Source of the DNA: Chloroflexota bacterium
Lineage (GTDB): Bacteria > Chloroflexota > Anaerolineae > Caldilineales > Caldilineaceae
Direction: 5' to 3'
DNA length: 61,618 nucleotides
Assembly: GCA_018969295.1 (NCBI GenBank)
Contig: JAGWYN010000026.1
Location: 1-61,618 of the forward strand
Shown here: piece after piece, positions 53,273-61,618 of the stretch
How positions within the stretch are numbered: the stretch's first letter is position 1
How the letters are laid out: each line of letters begins with the position of its first letter
Notes under the pieces: generated by a model
Seen by the model: the letters and a program-made list of their open reading frames with translations, nothing else
What the model was told of the DNA's origin: nothing
Databases searched by the model: none
Translations under genes and position numbers: made by a program

Positions 53273-54919
53273 TCAGCGCCACTGAAACGAAGGGGCCATG
53301 AAAAAAAGCCCTACCAAAAAACGCAGCCGCTCGTCGATCTGGCTGGCTGGCAGGCTGTTTTCCGGGTTGCGTCCACCTGCCATGAATTCGATGAGGGGCC
53401 CACGTTCCGCTGCGGGCAGGCTGCGCCCCAGCAGACGCTGCGCCCAGAAATCCACGATGGCTGTGGCAGAGGTGATGTGGGCGGGCATCTGGCCGCGGCA
53501 GTCGATGCGCAGCGTCTCCTTGTCAGCCCCCTCTCCACCGACCCGCCAGCCGTCCATCAGCCAGTTGCAAAACCGCCAGCGCTGGAGCATCGGCATGGTG
53601 CTCGACCACTCCTCTTTGCGGTCAGGATAGCCGTCGGGCGGGCGCCAGTTGTAAAACGCCTGGCCCAACGCATCATAGCGATAGCGGAAAGAATCGCTCC
53701 AGGCAAAGTTTGCGCCGGACGCACGGAGCAGGCTGCAGGTATATTCCAACGGGCGCTTGATCTTCTCCCCCCACGCGGCCCGAAATTCAGGGGAAAGCAA
53801 AATCGTGCGCACAACCTGCTTGAGCTGGTCTGGCGCTTCTCGCTGGCTGTAAAAGACTGCCGCGGCCGCTTCTACAATCGATTCAGGCGGGACGTCGGCG
53901 ATCAGCCGCCGACAGAGCTTGCGGCAGAGGTAGCGCGCCGTGCCCGGGTGCGCAGCGAGCAGGTCAAGCACGAACTCGCCGTCCTGGACGCCAGCACCGC
54001 TGGGCGTAGCCTGTGCAAGCACAATTTTGGAGTATTTGGCGTGCACCGAATCGACAAACTGAAAATCGCCGCTCTCCGTACTGATGCGCCAGCCAGTGAA
54101 GCACTGGGTCGCGGCATAAATGTCCTCATCGATGTACAACAGCGGATGGCCGTTGGCGTCTTTGGGGGCAGGATGCAGATACTGCCCGTCCGGCCCGACA
54201 ATCGAGGCGACCCCCAGATAGTTCTCGGCCCCCAGCGTATGCAGCTCGAAGAGCTCGCGCGCATAGTTTTCGTTCGGGCCTGCGCTGGTGTTGGAGACAT
54301 TGTCCAGGTAGTACAACATCGCTGCGCTTTGCGCCACCGCCCCCAGCATCTGTCGGAAATTGCCGAGCAGATTCCCGCGCATAACATCCCGGTCGTAATG
54401 CACCCACGTGCCCGCACTCCACGAATCCCAGCCATAGACGTTGAAATGGTTGTGCCAAAAGTCTGCCAGAACTTCGACCAACTGCCGCTTGCTGTAGATT
54501 GCACGCAGAAAGGTCGCCCGCAGGGTCTCGGAAACCGGCTGCATGCGCTCCTCCCAGGTGACGCCTTCTTTGACCACATGCTCCTGCCAAAGCTGCTGTC
54601 GGCTCTTGCCGAGTGTGACAAAGCCCTGGGCGGCCAGCAGCGCATCACATGCACTGTCGTCGATCGACTCTGGATTCAGCTGTTGGTCGACATAGACCTG
54701 CAACCGCGCAGTGCTGTCGCTGCCCAGCGCATACAATGCCTCCAGGTCTCCCGGACGAGGGCCAAACCCCATCCGGTTGAGCGCAATGATTTCAGGGGCA
54801 GGAAGGTCGACCTCCTCCCCCACGGCTCGGCTCGATCTGCTCTGCTGCCCTGAACGTTCGGCAGCACGTTGAGCCGAGCGCAGTTCGGCTGCCCCTGGCA
54901 GCTGTAAATTGTCCGTCAT
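53273..54919 (-). CDS. DUF1800 family protein
   Basis: 548 residues. NRMGFGPRPGDLEAL, WHNHFNVYGW, AMLYYLDNVSN, NENYARELFELHTLG and FTGWRI are conserved in DUF1800, always found beside DUF1501. No signal peptide is evident at the chosen start, which has GAGGAG upstream; a longer ATG start (54985) exists. The pair is thought to work together outside the cell, but the function is unknown. Confidence 0.9.
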   Translation of the reverse strand: MTDNLQLPGAAELRSAQRAAERSGQQSRSSRAVGEEVDLPAPEIIALNRMGFGPRPGDLEALYALGSDSTARLQVYVDQQLNPESIDDSACDALLAAQGFVTLGKSRQQLWQEHVVKEGVTWEERMQPVSETLRATFLRAIYSKRQLVEVLADFWHNHFNVYGWDSWSAGTWVHYDRDVMRGNLLGNFRQMLGAVAQSAAMLYYLDNVSNTSAGPNENYARELFELHTLGAENYLGVASIVGPDGQYLHPAPKDANGHPLLYIDEDIYAATQCFTGWRISTESGDFQFVDSVHAKYSKIVLAQATPSGAGVQDGEFVLDLLAAHPGTARYLCRKLCRRLIADVPPESIVEAAAAVFYSQREAPDQLKQVVRTILLSPEFRAAWGEKIKRPLEYTCSLLRASGANFAWSDSFRYRYDALGQAFYNWRPPDGYPDRKEEWSSTMPMLQRWRFCNWLMDGWRVGGEGADKETLRIDCRGQMPAHITSATAIVDFWAQRLLGRSLPAAERGPLIEFMAGGRNPENSLPASQIDERLRFLVGLFFMAPSFQWR

Positions 54920-55076
54920 ACACTCCTCGTCTGCTTTGGTGTACGCCAGGCTTGCGGCAGAAACGCTGCAGCTTCCTCCCCCCATTTTATCCCAATCGCC
55001 AAGAATCGCCGCAAAAACCTCTGCAACAGCAGGCGGGTGACAGGGTCATGGCGTCTCACTCCGCTTTGACGCTACC

Positions 55077-55390
55077 ACGTCCCAAAGTCAACGCCTCCAA
55101 ACGCCGCCGCCGGCACGATCTGACATGCTCCTTCAGACGCACGACGCCGATGCGCGGCAACTGGATGCATCCATCCAACACCTTGATGGTTCAGCGGAAA
55201 GCGCCCAGTCCGTGCTTGCAGGTCTTGCGCTTGGGAAATTCCATCCGCAGCCCCTTGCGTTCCCCCTTTTTGCGGACGTGCCAGTTGTCAACCAGTTGTC
55301 AACCCCAGCCTGGAGATTGCGCAGCGCTTCCTGAAACGCACACTTGCTGACCGCATAGCCCGTACAGTCTGGCGGACATCGAGCCATCCC
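55077..55390 (-). pseudogene. remnant of TnpB (IS200/IS605/IS607 OrfB)
   Basis: On the minus strand, fragments in shifting frames read KCAFQEALRNLQAGVDNW, RKGLRMEFPKRKTCKHG and TIKVLDGCIQLPRIGVVRLK, matching the N-terminal half of TnpB in order. A stop lies between the second and third fragment and the RuvC half is absent. An 11-bp tandem duplication (CCAGTTGTCAA, 55281-55302) lies inside. The 157-bp stretch from the DUF1800 start to here has no gene. Confidence 0.5.
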
Positions 55391-55700
55391 TGAGCAGGGC
55401 GGTCAGTTTCGGCCTGCTTTCATTCAGCCCGGACGCCACCTCCATCACGATCCTGCTCACCGTATCGCCTTTGGCAATGGCGTAAGTCTGCAAGCGCTCA
55501 AGCTGTCGCACCAGGTCGTCTTTCTGGTCGGCGCTCGACACCCTGGCGTAGAGGGCGATGCCGGCAGGTCCATCGATCGGCTCATGCACGATGACGGTGC
55601 CTGTTTCCGTCTGATAGGCGTCGAGCTTTCCCTCTTTCCACCAGCGCCATGCGGTCTTGTCGCTGATCCCCAGTTTCTCGGCGTATGCGCTCAGCTTCAT
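55391..55700 (-). pseudogene. truncated IS607-type serine recombinase TnpA
   Basis: About 103 codons: MerR-like helix-turn-helix (KLSAYAEKLGISDKTAWRWW) and the start of a serine-recombinase domain (IALYARVSSADQKDDLVRQLERLQ with the catalytic Ser). After RPKLTALLRDG the match stops and the reading frame runs into the TnpB remnant. ATG at 55700. This and the TnpB fragment make a decayed IS607-type element, with tnpA upstream of tnpB. Confidence 0.75.
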
Positions 55701-55773
55701 AAGGAATATGATGACATATATGGCTACACATGTTGACAAATTATTTAAATCTTTACTTTCCGGTAAAAATGGG

Positions 55774-56260
55774 TCAAGCAGCCCGTCTGAGACGGCGATG
55801 CGCCTCGATCCCCTTGGGTAAGTGGGCCGTAACCGAGTCCTTTTTTCGAATTTGCGGGTCATCGAACAAGAAAGTTGGAAAATCAGCCCTGTCCAGGAGC
55901 CGCCGCAAGCGTCCTGGCGTTGCCTGGGGAGTGCGATCCCAGAAACCTGAAGGGACTGGCGGCATAACAGCAGCGGCATAAGTCAAAATAGCGCCGGCGA
56001 TGAGGCTCAGTTCAGGCAGACGGAAACAGGAGTCACTGGCAAAGACGAATTGGCGATGAAGACCGATCATCTGTTTGGCCGCCAGCGGAGGTTGTTCCAC
56101 CGGCCAGCGGTCTCGGTAGAGAGGATAGGGCGGCCAGTTCGTGCCGCCGTCCTTGGCGGACGCTTTGACCAGATGGGGGACGCTGCCAAAAACCTGCTCC
56201 CATCGCGAACTAGACCCGGATCAAAGGCACGATTTCCCAAGCTGTCCGGGCCTTTGAACT
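55774..56260 (-). pseudogene. remnant of a DDE transposase
   Basis: On the minus strand, broken frames read HLVKASA, WPPYPLYRDRWPV, KQMIGLHRQFVFASDSCFRLPELSL (interrupted) and DRADFPTFLFDDPQIRKK. The VFASDS block resembles the catalytic-Asp strand and HLVKASA the helix seen in IS4/IS701-like transposases. No intact ORF, no inverted repeats located. Family assignment is approximate. Confidence 0.5.
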
Positions 56261-56699
56261 CCGCAAGACGCGTTACCTGGGCCTACCCAAGATGCATCTA
56301 CAAGCGATTGCACTGGCTACAGCTGTCAACCTATCGCGGTTTTGGGACGATTCGTTCTTGACTCCAGAGCAACCAGCGACACTTCCAACAAAACCCTTGA
56401 CTTTTCCGACAAAAATCCATCCTTTTGATTCATCCTTTTTGGCAACCCGTGCACCCCTTTCTCTGTAAAATAAAATACTATCTGTTGGATCGCCATCTCC
56501 AGTTTTGTTGATGGAGGGCTTTGCGTCATCGAACACCAATCACTCCCTGGTGCAGCTGGCAATGTGTGTGATTTTCTGACAATGGCTGGCTTCCTGCAGC
56601 GATCTGTTCGTCTGCACCATCGCCGACACATTGTCTGAACAGGGCTCTCACTGCTTTCTTGTTTGTTCCGTAAATGGAGCGAACACCAAGTGAAAGTAC
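56261..56699. other. non-coding or decayed segment before the polyketide synthase
   Basis: About 440 bp of locally AT-richer sequence without a convincing gene. Minus-strand ORFs here lack recognisable domains and are probably chance. It separates the transposase remnants from the polyketide synthase and should hold its promoter, but no good -35/-10 pair was found by eye. Confidence 0.5.
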
Positions 56700-56726
56700 A
56701 TGAATCGAAGGGTACAGGTACCAGGA

Positions 56727-59700
56727 ATGTGGAATCTTGCAGCATCTGTGGAACAGGGGCATCGTCAGTATCCTGACCGTCCTGCACTCCTCTTCGAACA
56801 CGAGTTGTTCACCTATCGTCAGCTGGATGAGCTGTGCAGCCGCAGCGCCAACGTGCTGGCCACACTCGGTGTCCGGCGTGGAGACCGGGTCGCAGCCATA
56901 CTGCCCAATGGCCCTGCGTTTCTTGCAGCCTATTTTGGGGCGCTGAAACTGGGCGCACTGATTGTCACAGTCAACACAGCACTCAAAATCGACGAGGTGG
57001 CCTTTGTCTTGAACGACAGCGGCGCCCGCGTGGTAATCACCTCTGCTGATCTTCGAGAGCAACTGGCACACGCCACCCTGCCCGCGGTCGAACGGATCCT
57101 GGACGTGGGGGGAACCGAAGCGTTCGAACACTCCTGGCACGCGCTGCTGGACCAAGCTTCCCCAGAGGCCGCTGCCGTGAGCGTGCATCCCGACGATCCT
57201 GCGGTGATCCTCTACACCTCGGGGACGACCGGTTTTCCCAAAGGGGCCGTGCTGTCTCACGGTGCAATCCTCCGAAACGGTGCAGCGTGCATCGAGGCCT
57301 TTCAGCTTACGTCGGAGGACCGGGTGCTGCTTGCCTTGCCGACCTTCCATTGTTTTGGACAGAACGCTGCCCTCAATCCCACCCTGATGGCCGGCGCCAC
57401 GTTGCTGCTGCACCGGCAGTTCGAAAGCACCGCTGTCCAGCATGCGCTGCTCGAACAGGGGGTCACTGTCTTTTTTGGGGTGCCCACGCTCTACAACCTG
57501 CTGGCTGAACAGGCTGCCCCCAATGTCTACCCTGCCCTGCGTTTCTGCATTTCTGCGGCAGCTCCCTTGCCCGCTGAAGTGGGCGCCCGGTGGCTGGAAA
57601 AATTTGGCGTGGCTGTCGAGGAGGGGTATGGGCTGACCGAAACCTGTTTGAATACCTGCACCCGCGGACATCCCCGCAAACCCGGTTCGATCGGTGTACC
57701 TCTGGCTGGGGTCGAAGTGGCTGTCTTTGACGCCCAGGACCGCCCCGTCCCCCCCGGAACCCTCGGAGAAGTCGTGGTGCGCGGCAACAATCTGATGCTC
57801 GAATACTGGAACCGTCCCCAGGAGAGTGCGGATGCACTCCGCCAAGGCTGGTTTCATACCGGCGATATTGGACGGCTGGACGAAGAGGGACACTGCTTCA
57901 TCGTGGACCGCTCCAAAGACATGGTCAACGTCGGCGGGAACAAGGTCTACCCTTCAGAAGTGGAGAACCGTCTTTACGAACACCCTGCCGTCCGGGAAGC
58001 CGCAGTCTTTGGGCTCCCAGAAGCGCTGTTGGGCGAACAGGTCTGCGCCTGCCTGGTCTGTACCGCCGGGCAATCGGTCTCTGCCGACGAGATTCAAGCG
58101 TTCTGCCGCCAGACACTGGCAGATTTCAAGGTGCCGAGCCGCATTGAATTTGTGGAGGAACTGCCCAAAGGCCGCACCGGCAAAATTCTCAAACGGATTT
58201 TGCGCGACCGCTTTGCCTCTGCGCCCCCTGCAGCGGCCCGCGCGCTGTCCAGGTCTGTCCGAGAAATGCAAGGGTGGATTCGTGCCTGGCTGGCCGAGCG
58301 GCTGGCCATTCTGCCTGCTGACCTGGAACTCCATCGCCCTCTGGCCGAGTATGGGCTGACCTCGGTGCTGGCGGTCAGCCTGGCTCAGGAACTGGGGGAC
58401 TGGTTGGAGCGCCCGCTGGCTGCGATTACGGTCTGGCGCCATCCCACCCTTGCCGCGCTGATCACCCATCTGGCCGCTGAACCTGCTGCGGCGGCCCCTG
58501 CTTTCCTGCCTGCCGCTGCGCAGGATCGGCTCGGCGAGCCGATCGCCGTGGTTGGGATGGGCTGTCGCCTGCCACAGGCGGCAACGCCAGAGGCCTTCTG
58601 GCAGTTGCTGCGCGACGGTGTCGATGCGGTCACCGAAATCCCCGCCGACCGTTGGGATCTGGGTCTGTACTACTCTGCGGACCCCGATGCGGCCGGCAAG
58701 CTCTATGTCCGCGGCGGTGCATTTTTGACAGCTATCGAAGAGTTTGACCCCCTCTTTTTTGGCATGGCCCCGCGCGAGGCAGTCAGCCTTGACCCGCAGC
58801 AGCGTCTGCTGTTGGAGGTGAGCTGGGAAGCGCTGGAACATGCCGGGATTGCTCCTGAGCTGCTCAACGGCAGCCAGACCGGGGTCTTTGTCGGATCGTT
58901 TTGGGACGACTACTCCCCGCGCAATTTTTACCAGGCAGACCCGGCGGATTTGGATGGCTACCGGATGCTGAGCCAGCTGCGCGGGTTGACCGCAGGACGG
59001 ATCGCCTATGTCCTGGGGCTGCATGGCCCTACACTTCAGCTGGACACCGCCTGCTCCTCCTCTTTGCTGGCAGTACATCAGGCCTGCCAGGCGCTGCGCA
59101 TGGGCGAATGCGATCTGGCTCTGGCCGGCGGGGTCAGTTTGCTCGTCTCCCCAGAACAGACAATTGCGCTCTGCCGCATGGGCGCTGTCGCCCCCGACGG
59201 TCGCTGCAAGACCTTTGATGCCCGTGCAGATGGTTTTGGGCGGGGCGAGGGGTGTGTCGTTCTGGTTCTCAAACGGCTGACCGATGCGCTGCAAGCCGGG
59301 GATTCGATCGCCGCCGTGATCCGCGGCTCGGCAGTGAACCACGACGGCCGCAGCAACGGGCTCACCGTACCGAATGGACTGGCCCAGGAAGCTGTGATTC
59401 GCCAGGCACTCCACACGGCCGGCGTTGCCCCCGCACAGATCCAGTATGTCGAGGCGCATGGCACCGGGACACGGCTGGGCGATCCGATCGAGGTCGTGGC
59501 ATTGGCCAATGTGCTGGGAGAGGGGCGCACAGAGCCGTTGGCCATCGGCTCTGTGAAGACCAATATCGGCCATCTGGATGCAGCTGCTGGAATCGCAGGT
59601 CTGCTCAAAGTCGTGCTGTCGTTGCAGCATGAGGCGATTCCGCCCCATCTTCATTTTCAAGAGCCCAACCCCCATATCCCCTGGCAGCAGCTGCCGGTGA

Positions 59701-61618
59701 CTGTACCGACGCTTCTGACCCCCTGGTCTGGGCCGCAGCGTCTGGCCGGCATCAGTGCCTTTGGGATGAGCGGGACCAATGTACACATGGTGGTCGAGGC
59801 AGCACCGCTGCCCACTGTGCCGCAGACCCAGACAGAGCGCCGCACGCCTCAGCTGGTCTGCCTTTCTGCCAAAAGCCCAGCGGCGCTCTCCGATCTCGCC
59901 CGGCGCTACAGCCTCTATCTGACCCAGCATCCGGATTTGTCTCTGGCCGACATTGCCTGGACCGCAGCGACCGGGCGCAGCCACTTCGGCCACCGGCTCG
60001 GCGTTGTCGCAGAATCGTCGGCGGATCTGTGCACAAAACTGGAACTTTTTCAGCAGGGCAAACCGTCCCCGGCCCTGCTTCAGGGCATCTGGATTCACCA
60101 GGAGGAAGCACCCCGCATCGCCTTTCTCTTCACCGGGCAAGGCGCACAGTACAGCGGCATGGGGCGGGAGCTCTACGAGACCCAGCCCGTGTTCCGCGCC
60201 GTCCTCGACCGCTGCGACCAGGCCTTCCGGGATTGTTACGGCCGTTCCTTGGTGGAACTGCTCTATCCAACGCCAGACACCGAGACAGCCTCCAGCCAGA
60301 CCGATGACCTGATGAACTCCCACCCCTGCGGACAGGCCGCCAATTATGCGTTGGAATGTGCGCTGACGGAGCTCTGGCGTGAATGGGGGATCCGACCGGC
60401 TGCCGTGCTCGGGCACAGCCTGGGCGATTTTGCCGCAGCCTACGCAGCGGGCGTCCTCGGTCTGGAAGAGGGGCTGCGTCTGGTGACCCGGCGCGGGGAG
60501 CTGATGGAGCAGGCAGCAGGGGAAATGGTGGCCGTGATGGCCTCAGCCCAGGCGGTGGCCCCCTTTGTCGAGCCCTACCCGGACGCAGCGATCGGGGTCG
60601 TCAACGGCCCGCTCAGCGTGGTGGTCTCGGGAGCACGCGCTTCGGTGGCGGCCATCACCCAGGCCCTGCAGAGCGCAGGCTTCAAGACCCGACGGCTGGC
60701 GATTCCTGTGGCAGCACACTCCCCCATGCTCGACCCGGTGCTGGACGCGTTCGAGGAAGCCGTGCGCGCGACCCCGCTCTCTGCGCCAAAGCTGCCCGTC
60801 GTCTCCAGCATGACAGGCAGTTGGGTCACCGAAGAGCTGACCCAGCCCGGCTACTGGCGTGCGCACCTGCGCAACACGGTGCAGTTCGCACAAGGAATTG
60901 CGACACTGCAGGCAGCTGGCACGGACATTTTTCTGGAAGTAGGTCCTCAGTCGACGCTGCTCGGCATGGCAGGGGGGGACAGTGGCCAGTGGTCAGTGGT
61001 CAGTGGTCAGTGGTCAGTGGCCAGTGGTCAGCGGGGAACAGGGGGCAGTGGCCAGGAAGCAGAGAGAACAGCTCTTTTGCCCTCGCTTCGCCCTGGCCAA
61101 AGTGACTGGCAGCAGCTTCTGAGCAGCCTGGGTGAGCTTTATGTGCGGGGAAGCACCATCGACTGGGAAGGCTTCGACCGGGGGAATGTACGGCGCAAGC
61201 TTGCGCTGCCCACCTACCCCTTCCAGCGGCAGCGCTACTGGGTGCAGAGCCGCCCAGCCGGGCGAGCCGCTGCGCCGCTGCGCCCGCTCGTCGACCAGAT
61301 GACCCCTCTGCCTGCCCTGCAGACCGTGCTCTTCGAGACCGAGTTCGGCGTGGAAACTCTGCCCTTCCTGGCCGACCACAGGGTCTATGGGGAGATTGTT
61401 TCTCCAGGAGCCTGTCAGATTGTGCTGGCACTGCACGCAGCCCAGCTCTGTCTGGGGGAGGGGACGGCGCTGAAGCTGGAAGATGTCATCCTGCCCCAGC
61501 CGCTGCTGCTGCCGGAGGGCCAGCGCCGCAGCGTGCAGGCGCTTTTCAAGGCCGAGCAGGCAGCGTACACATTCCAGCTGGTCAGCCTGCTGCCGGCCAG
61601 TTCAGAGACAGCCGCGCT
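56727..61618 (+). CDS. type I polyketide synthase, adenylation-ACP-KS-AT-DH (5' part, runs off the window)
   Basis: 1630 codons from ATG 56727 stay open to the window edge (in-frame ATG 56700 is an alternative). Domains: acyl-AMP ligase at about 1-490 with YTSGTTGFPKG (from 163) and YGLTE; acyl carrier domain with its phosphopantetheine Ser546 in EYGLTSV; ketosynthase from about 605 with Cys775 (DTACSSS), His911 (EAHGTGT) and His949 (NIGHL), all intact; acyltransferase with Ser1231 (GHSLGD) and a non-standard VAAHSP where malonyl ATs show HAFH; linker with heptad repeat; dehydratase opening with His1551 in HRVYGEIVSP. The enzyme would activate a carboxylic acid, load it on its own carrier and extend it. 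It probably heads a secondary-metabolite cluster; transposase remnants lie just upstream. Confidence 0.92.
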   Translation, partial: MWNLAASVEQGHRQYPDRPALLFEHELFTYRQLDELCSRSANVLATLGVRRGDRVAAILPNGPAFLAAYFGALKLGALIVTVNTALKIDEVAFVLNDSGARVVITSADLREQLAHATLPAVERILDVGGTEAFEHSWHALLDQASPEAAAVSVHPDDPAVILYTSGTTGFPKGAVLSHGAILRNGAACIEAFQLTSEDRVLLALPTFHCFGQNAALNPTLMAGATLLLHRQFESTAVQHALLEQGVTVFFGVPTLYNLLAEQAAPNVYPALRFCISAAAPLPAEVGARWLEKFGVAVEEGYGLTETCLNTCTRGHPRKPGSIGVPLAGVEVAVFDAQDRPVPPGTLGEVVVRGNNLMLEYWNRPQESADALRQGWFHTGDIGRLDEEGHCFIVDRSKDMVNVGGNKVYPSEVENRLYEHPAVREAAVFGLPEALLGEQVCACLVCTAGQSVSADEIQAFCRQTLADFKVPSRIEFVEELPKGRTGKILKRILRDRFASAPPAAARALSRSVREMQGWIRAWLAERLAILPADLELHRPLAEYGLTSVLAVSLAQELGDWLERPLAAITVWRHPTLAALITHLAAEPAAAAPAFLPAAAQDRLGEPIAVVGMGCRLPQAATPEAFWQLLRDGVDAVTEIPADRWDLGLYYSADPDAAGKLYVRGGAFLTAIEEFDPLFFGMAPREAVSLDPQQRLLLEVSWEALEHAGIAPELLNGSQTGVFVGSFWDDYSPRNFYQADPADLDGYRMLSQLRGLTAGRIAYVLGLHGPTLQLDTACSSSLLAVHQACQALRMGECDLALAGGVSLLVSPEQTIALCRMGAVAPDGRCKTFDARADGFGRGEGCVVLVLKRLTDALQAGDSIAAVIRGSAVNHDGRSNGLTVPNGLAQEAVIRQALHTAGVAPAQIQYVEAHGTGTRLGDPIEVVALANVLGEGRTEPLAIGSVKTNIGHLDAAAGIAGLLKVVLSLQHEAIPPHLHFQEPNPHIPWQQLPVTVPTLLTPWSGPQRLAGISAFGMSGTNVHMVVEAAPLPTVPQTQTERRTPQLVCLSAKSPAALSDLARRYSLYLTQHPDLSLADIAWTAATGRSHFGHRLGVVAESSADLCTKLELFQQGKPSPALLQGIWIHQEEAPRIAFLFTGQGAQYSGMGRELYETQPVFRAVLDRCDQAFRDCYGRSLVELLYPTPDTETASSQTDDLMNSHPCGQAANYALECALTELWREWGIRPAAVLGHSLGDFAAAYAAGVLGLEEGLRLVTRRGELMEQAAGEMVAVMASAQAVAPFVEPYPDAAIGVVNGPLSVVVSGARASVAAITQALQSAGFKTRRLAIPVAAHSPMLDPVLDAFEEAVRATPLSAPKLPVVSSMTGSWVTEELTQPGYWRAHLRNTVQFAQGIATLQAAGTDIFLEVGPQSTLLGMAGGDSGQWSVVSGQWSVASGQRGTGGSGQEAERTALLPSLRPGQSDWQQLLSSLGELYVRGSTIDWEGFDRGNVRRKLALPTYPFQRQRYWVQSRPAGRAAAPLRPLVDQMTPLPALQTVLFETEFGVETLPFLADHRVYGEIVSPGACQIVLALHAAQLCLGEGTALKLEDVILPQPLLLPEGQRRSVQALFKAEQAAYTFQLVSLLPASSETAA
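60980..61028. repeat. seven tandem 7-bp repeats inside the PKS gene
   Basis: CAGTGGY seven times (five CAGTGGT, two CAGTGGC), in the AT-DH linker. In the present count the frame is open and encodes GQWSVVSGQWSVASGQ, and downstream PKS sequence (WEGFDRG, LALPTYPFQRQRYW) is in frame. Because 7 is not a multiple of three, gaining or losing one copy would shift the frame and truncate the synthase. Confidence 0.9.

Noticed and set aside
51902..54853. 983-codon plus-strand open frame
   Set aside because: Antisense shadow of the DUF1501 and DUF1800 genes, which carry clear conserved motifs; such long shadows are expected in GC-rich DNA.
56526..57893. 455-codon minus-strand open frame at the PKS start
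   Set aside because: It overlaps the adenylation domain antisense; the plus-strand frame holds YTSGTTGFPKG and other ANL motifs.
57954..60416. 820-codon minus-strand open frame
   Set aside because: It is antisense to the ketosynthase/acyltransferase region whose catalytic motifs are intact on the plus strand; it has no recognisable domain.

Overview
The window is GC-rich, densely coded DNA from one bacterial chromosome, apart from a degraded mobile-element patch near 55-56 kb. The most likely source is the phylum Chloroflexota, perhaps Caldilineae. This is an inference from the gene mix: a T-box leader in a non-Firmicute setting, two-ATPase sugar ABC transporters with several FGGY kinases, a LysW-like protein, DUF1501/DUF1800 pairs, and PKD/FGE and PA14 surface proteins. 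No rRNA is present to confirm it.

Layout. (1) 0-7.3 kb, minus strand: a PKD/FGE surface protein, a TSUP exporter and an S33 lipoprotein hydrolase with META domains. (2) 7.4-13.1 kb, plus strand: a GT2 glycosyltransferase, an unknown membrane protein, an ArsA-like ATPase, a methyltransferase, TruD and a LON-substrate-binding-domain protein. (3) 13.1-20.4 kb, translation block: tRNA-Val(GAC), a T-box leader, an M20 peptidase, thrS, infC-rpmI-rplT, a TrmH-family methylase, a helix-hairpin-helix membrane protein and a 38-residue membrane peptide that ends at a 396-bp MITE-like element. (4) 20.8-24.3 kb, minus strand: a PA14/SH3 protein, hisH, a DUF402 protein and a nitrilase-fold protein lacking its catalytic cysteine. 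(5) 24.3-27.6 kb, plus strand: 12-bp iterons, lspA, an RluD-type synthase and a membrane-anchored HExxH protein. (6) 27.6-32.6 kb: a leader peptide and two terminators preceding a heterodimeric BmrCD-like multidrug ABC exporter, then a DedA/VTT protein. (7) 32.6-48.9 kb: a large minus-strand carbohydrate or polyol operon (HAD phosphatase, binding protein, two permeases, two ATPases, three FGGY kinases, hydroxyacid dehydrogenase, SDR, AraM-like dehydrogenase, RpiB), with a divergent SorC-family regulator. (8) 48.8-55 kb, minus strand: galT, a ROK kinase, an IMPACT/YigZ protein, a LysW-like acidic protein and a DUF1501/DUF1800 pair. (9) 55.1-56.3 kb: remnants of an IS607-type element and a DDE transposase. 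(10) 56.7 kb to the right edge: the first 1630 codons of a type I polyketide synthase (adenylation-ACP-KS-AT-DH), still open at the window end.

How the genes work together. The T-box couples a peptidase and threonyl-tRNA synthetase to tRNA charging. infC appears to start at a rare ATC codon behind a structured leader. The SorC regulator probably controls itself and the divergent sugar operon through a palindrome, ATTCTT-N4/6-AAGAAT, that overlaps both -10 boxes. The exporter looks regulated by translation-coupled attenuation. The PKS carries a 7-bp tandem repeat whose copy number sets the reading frame. Nothing here is proven beyond sequence. The least ordinary items are the exporter attenuator, the Cys-less nitrilase, the LysW-like tail protein, the three-kinase polyol locus, the ATC-start infC and the PKS heptad repeat.
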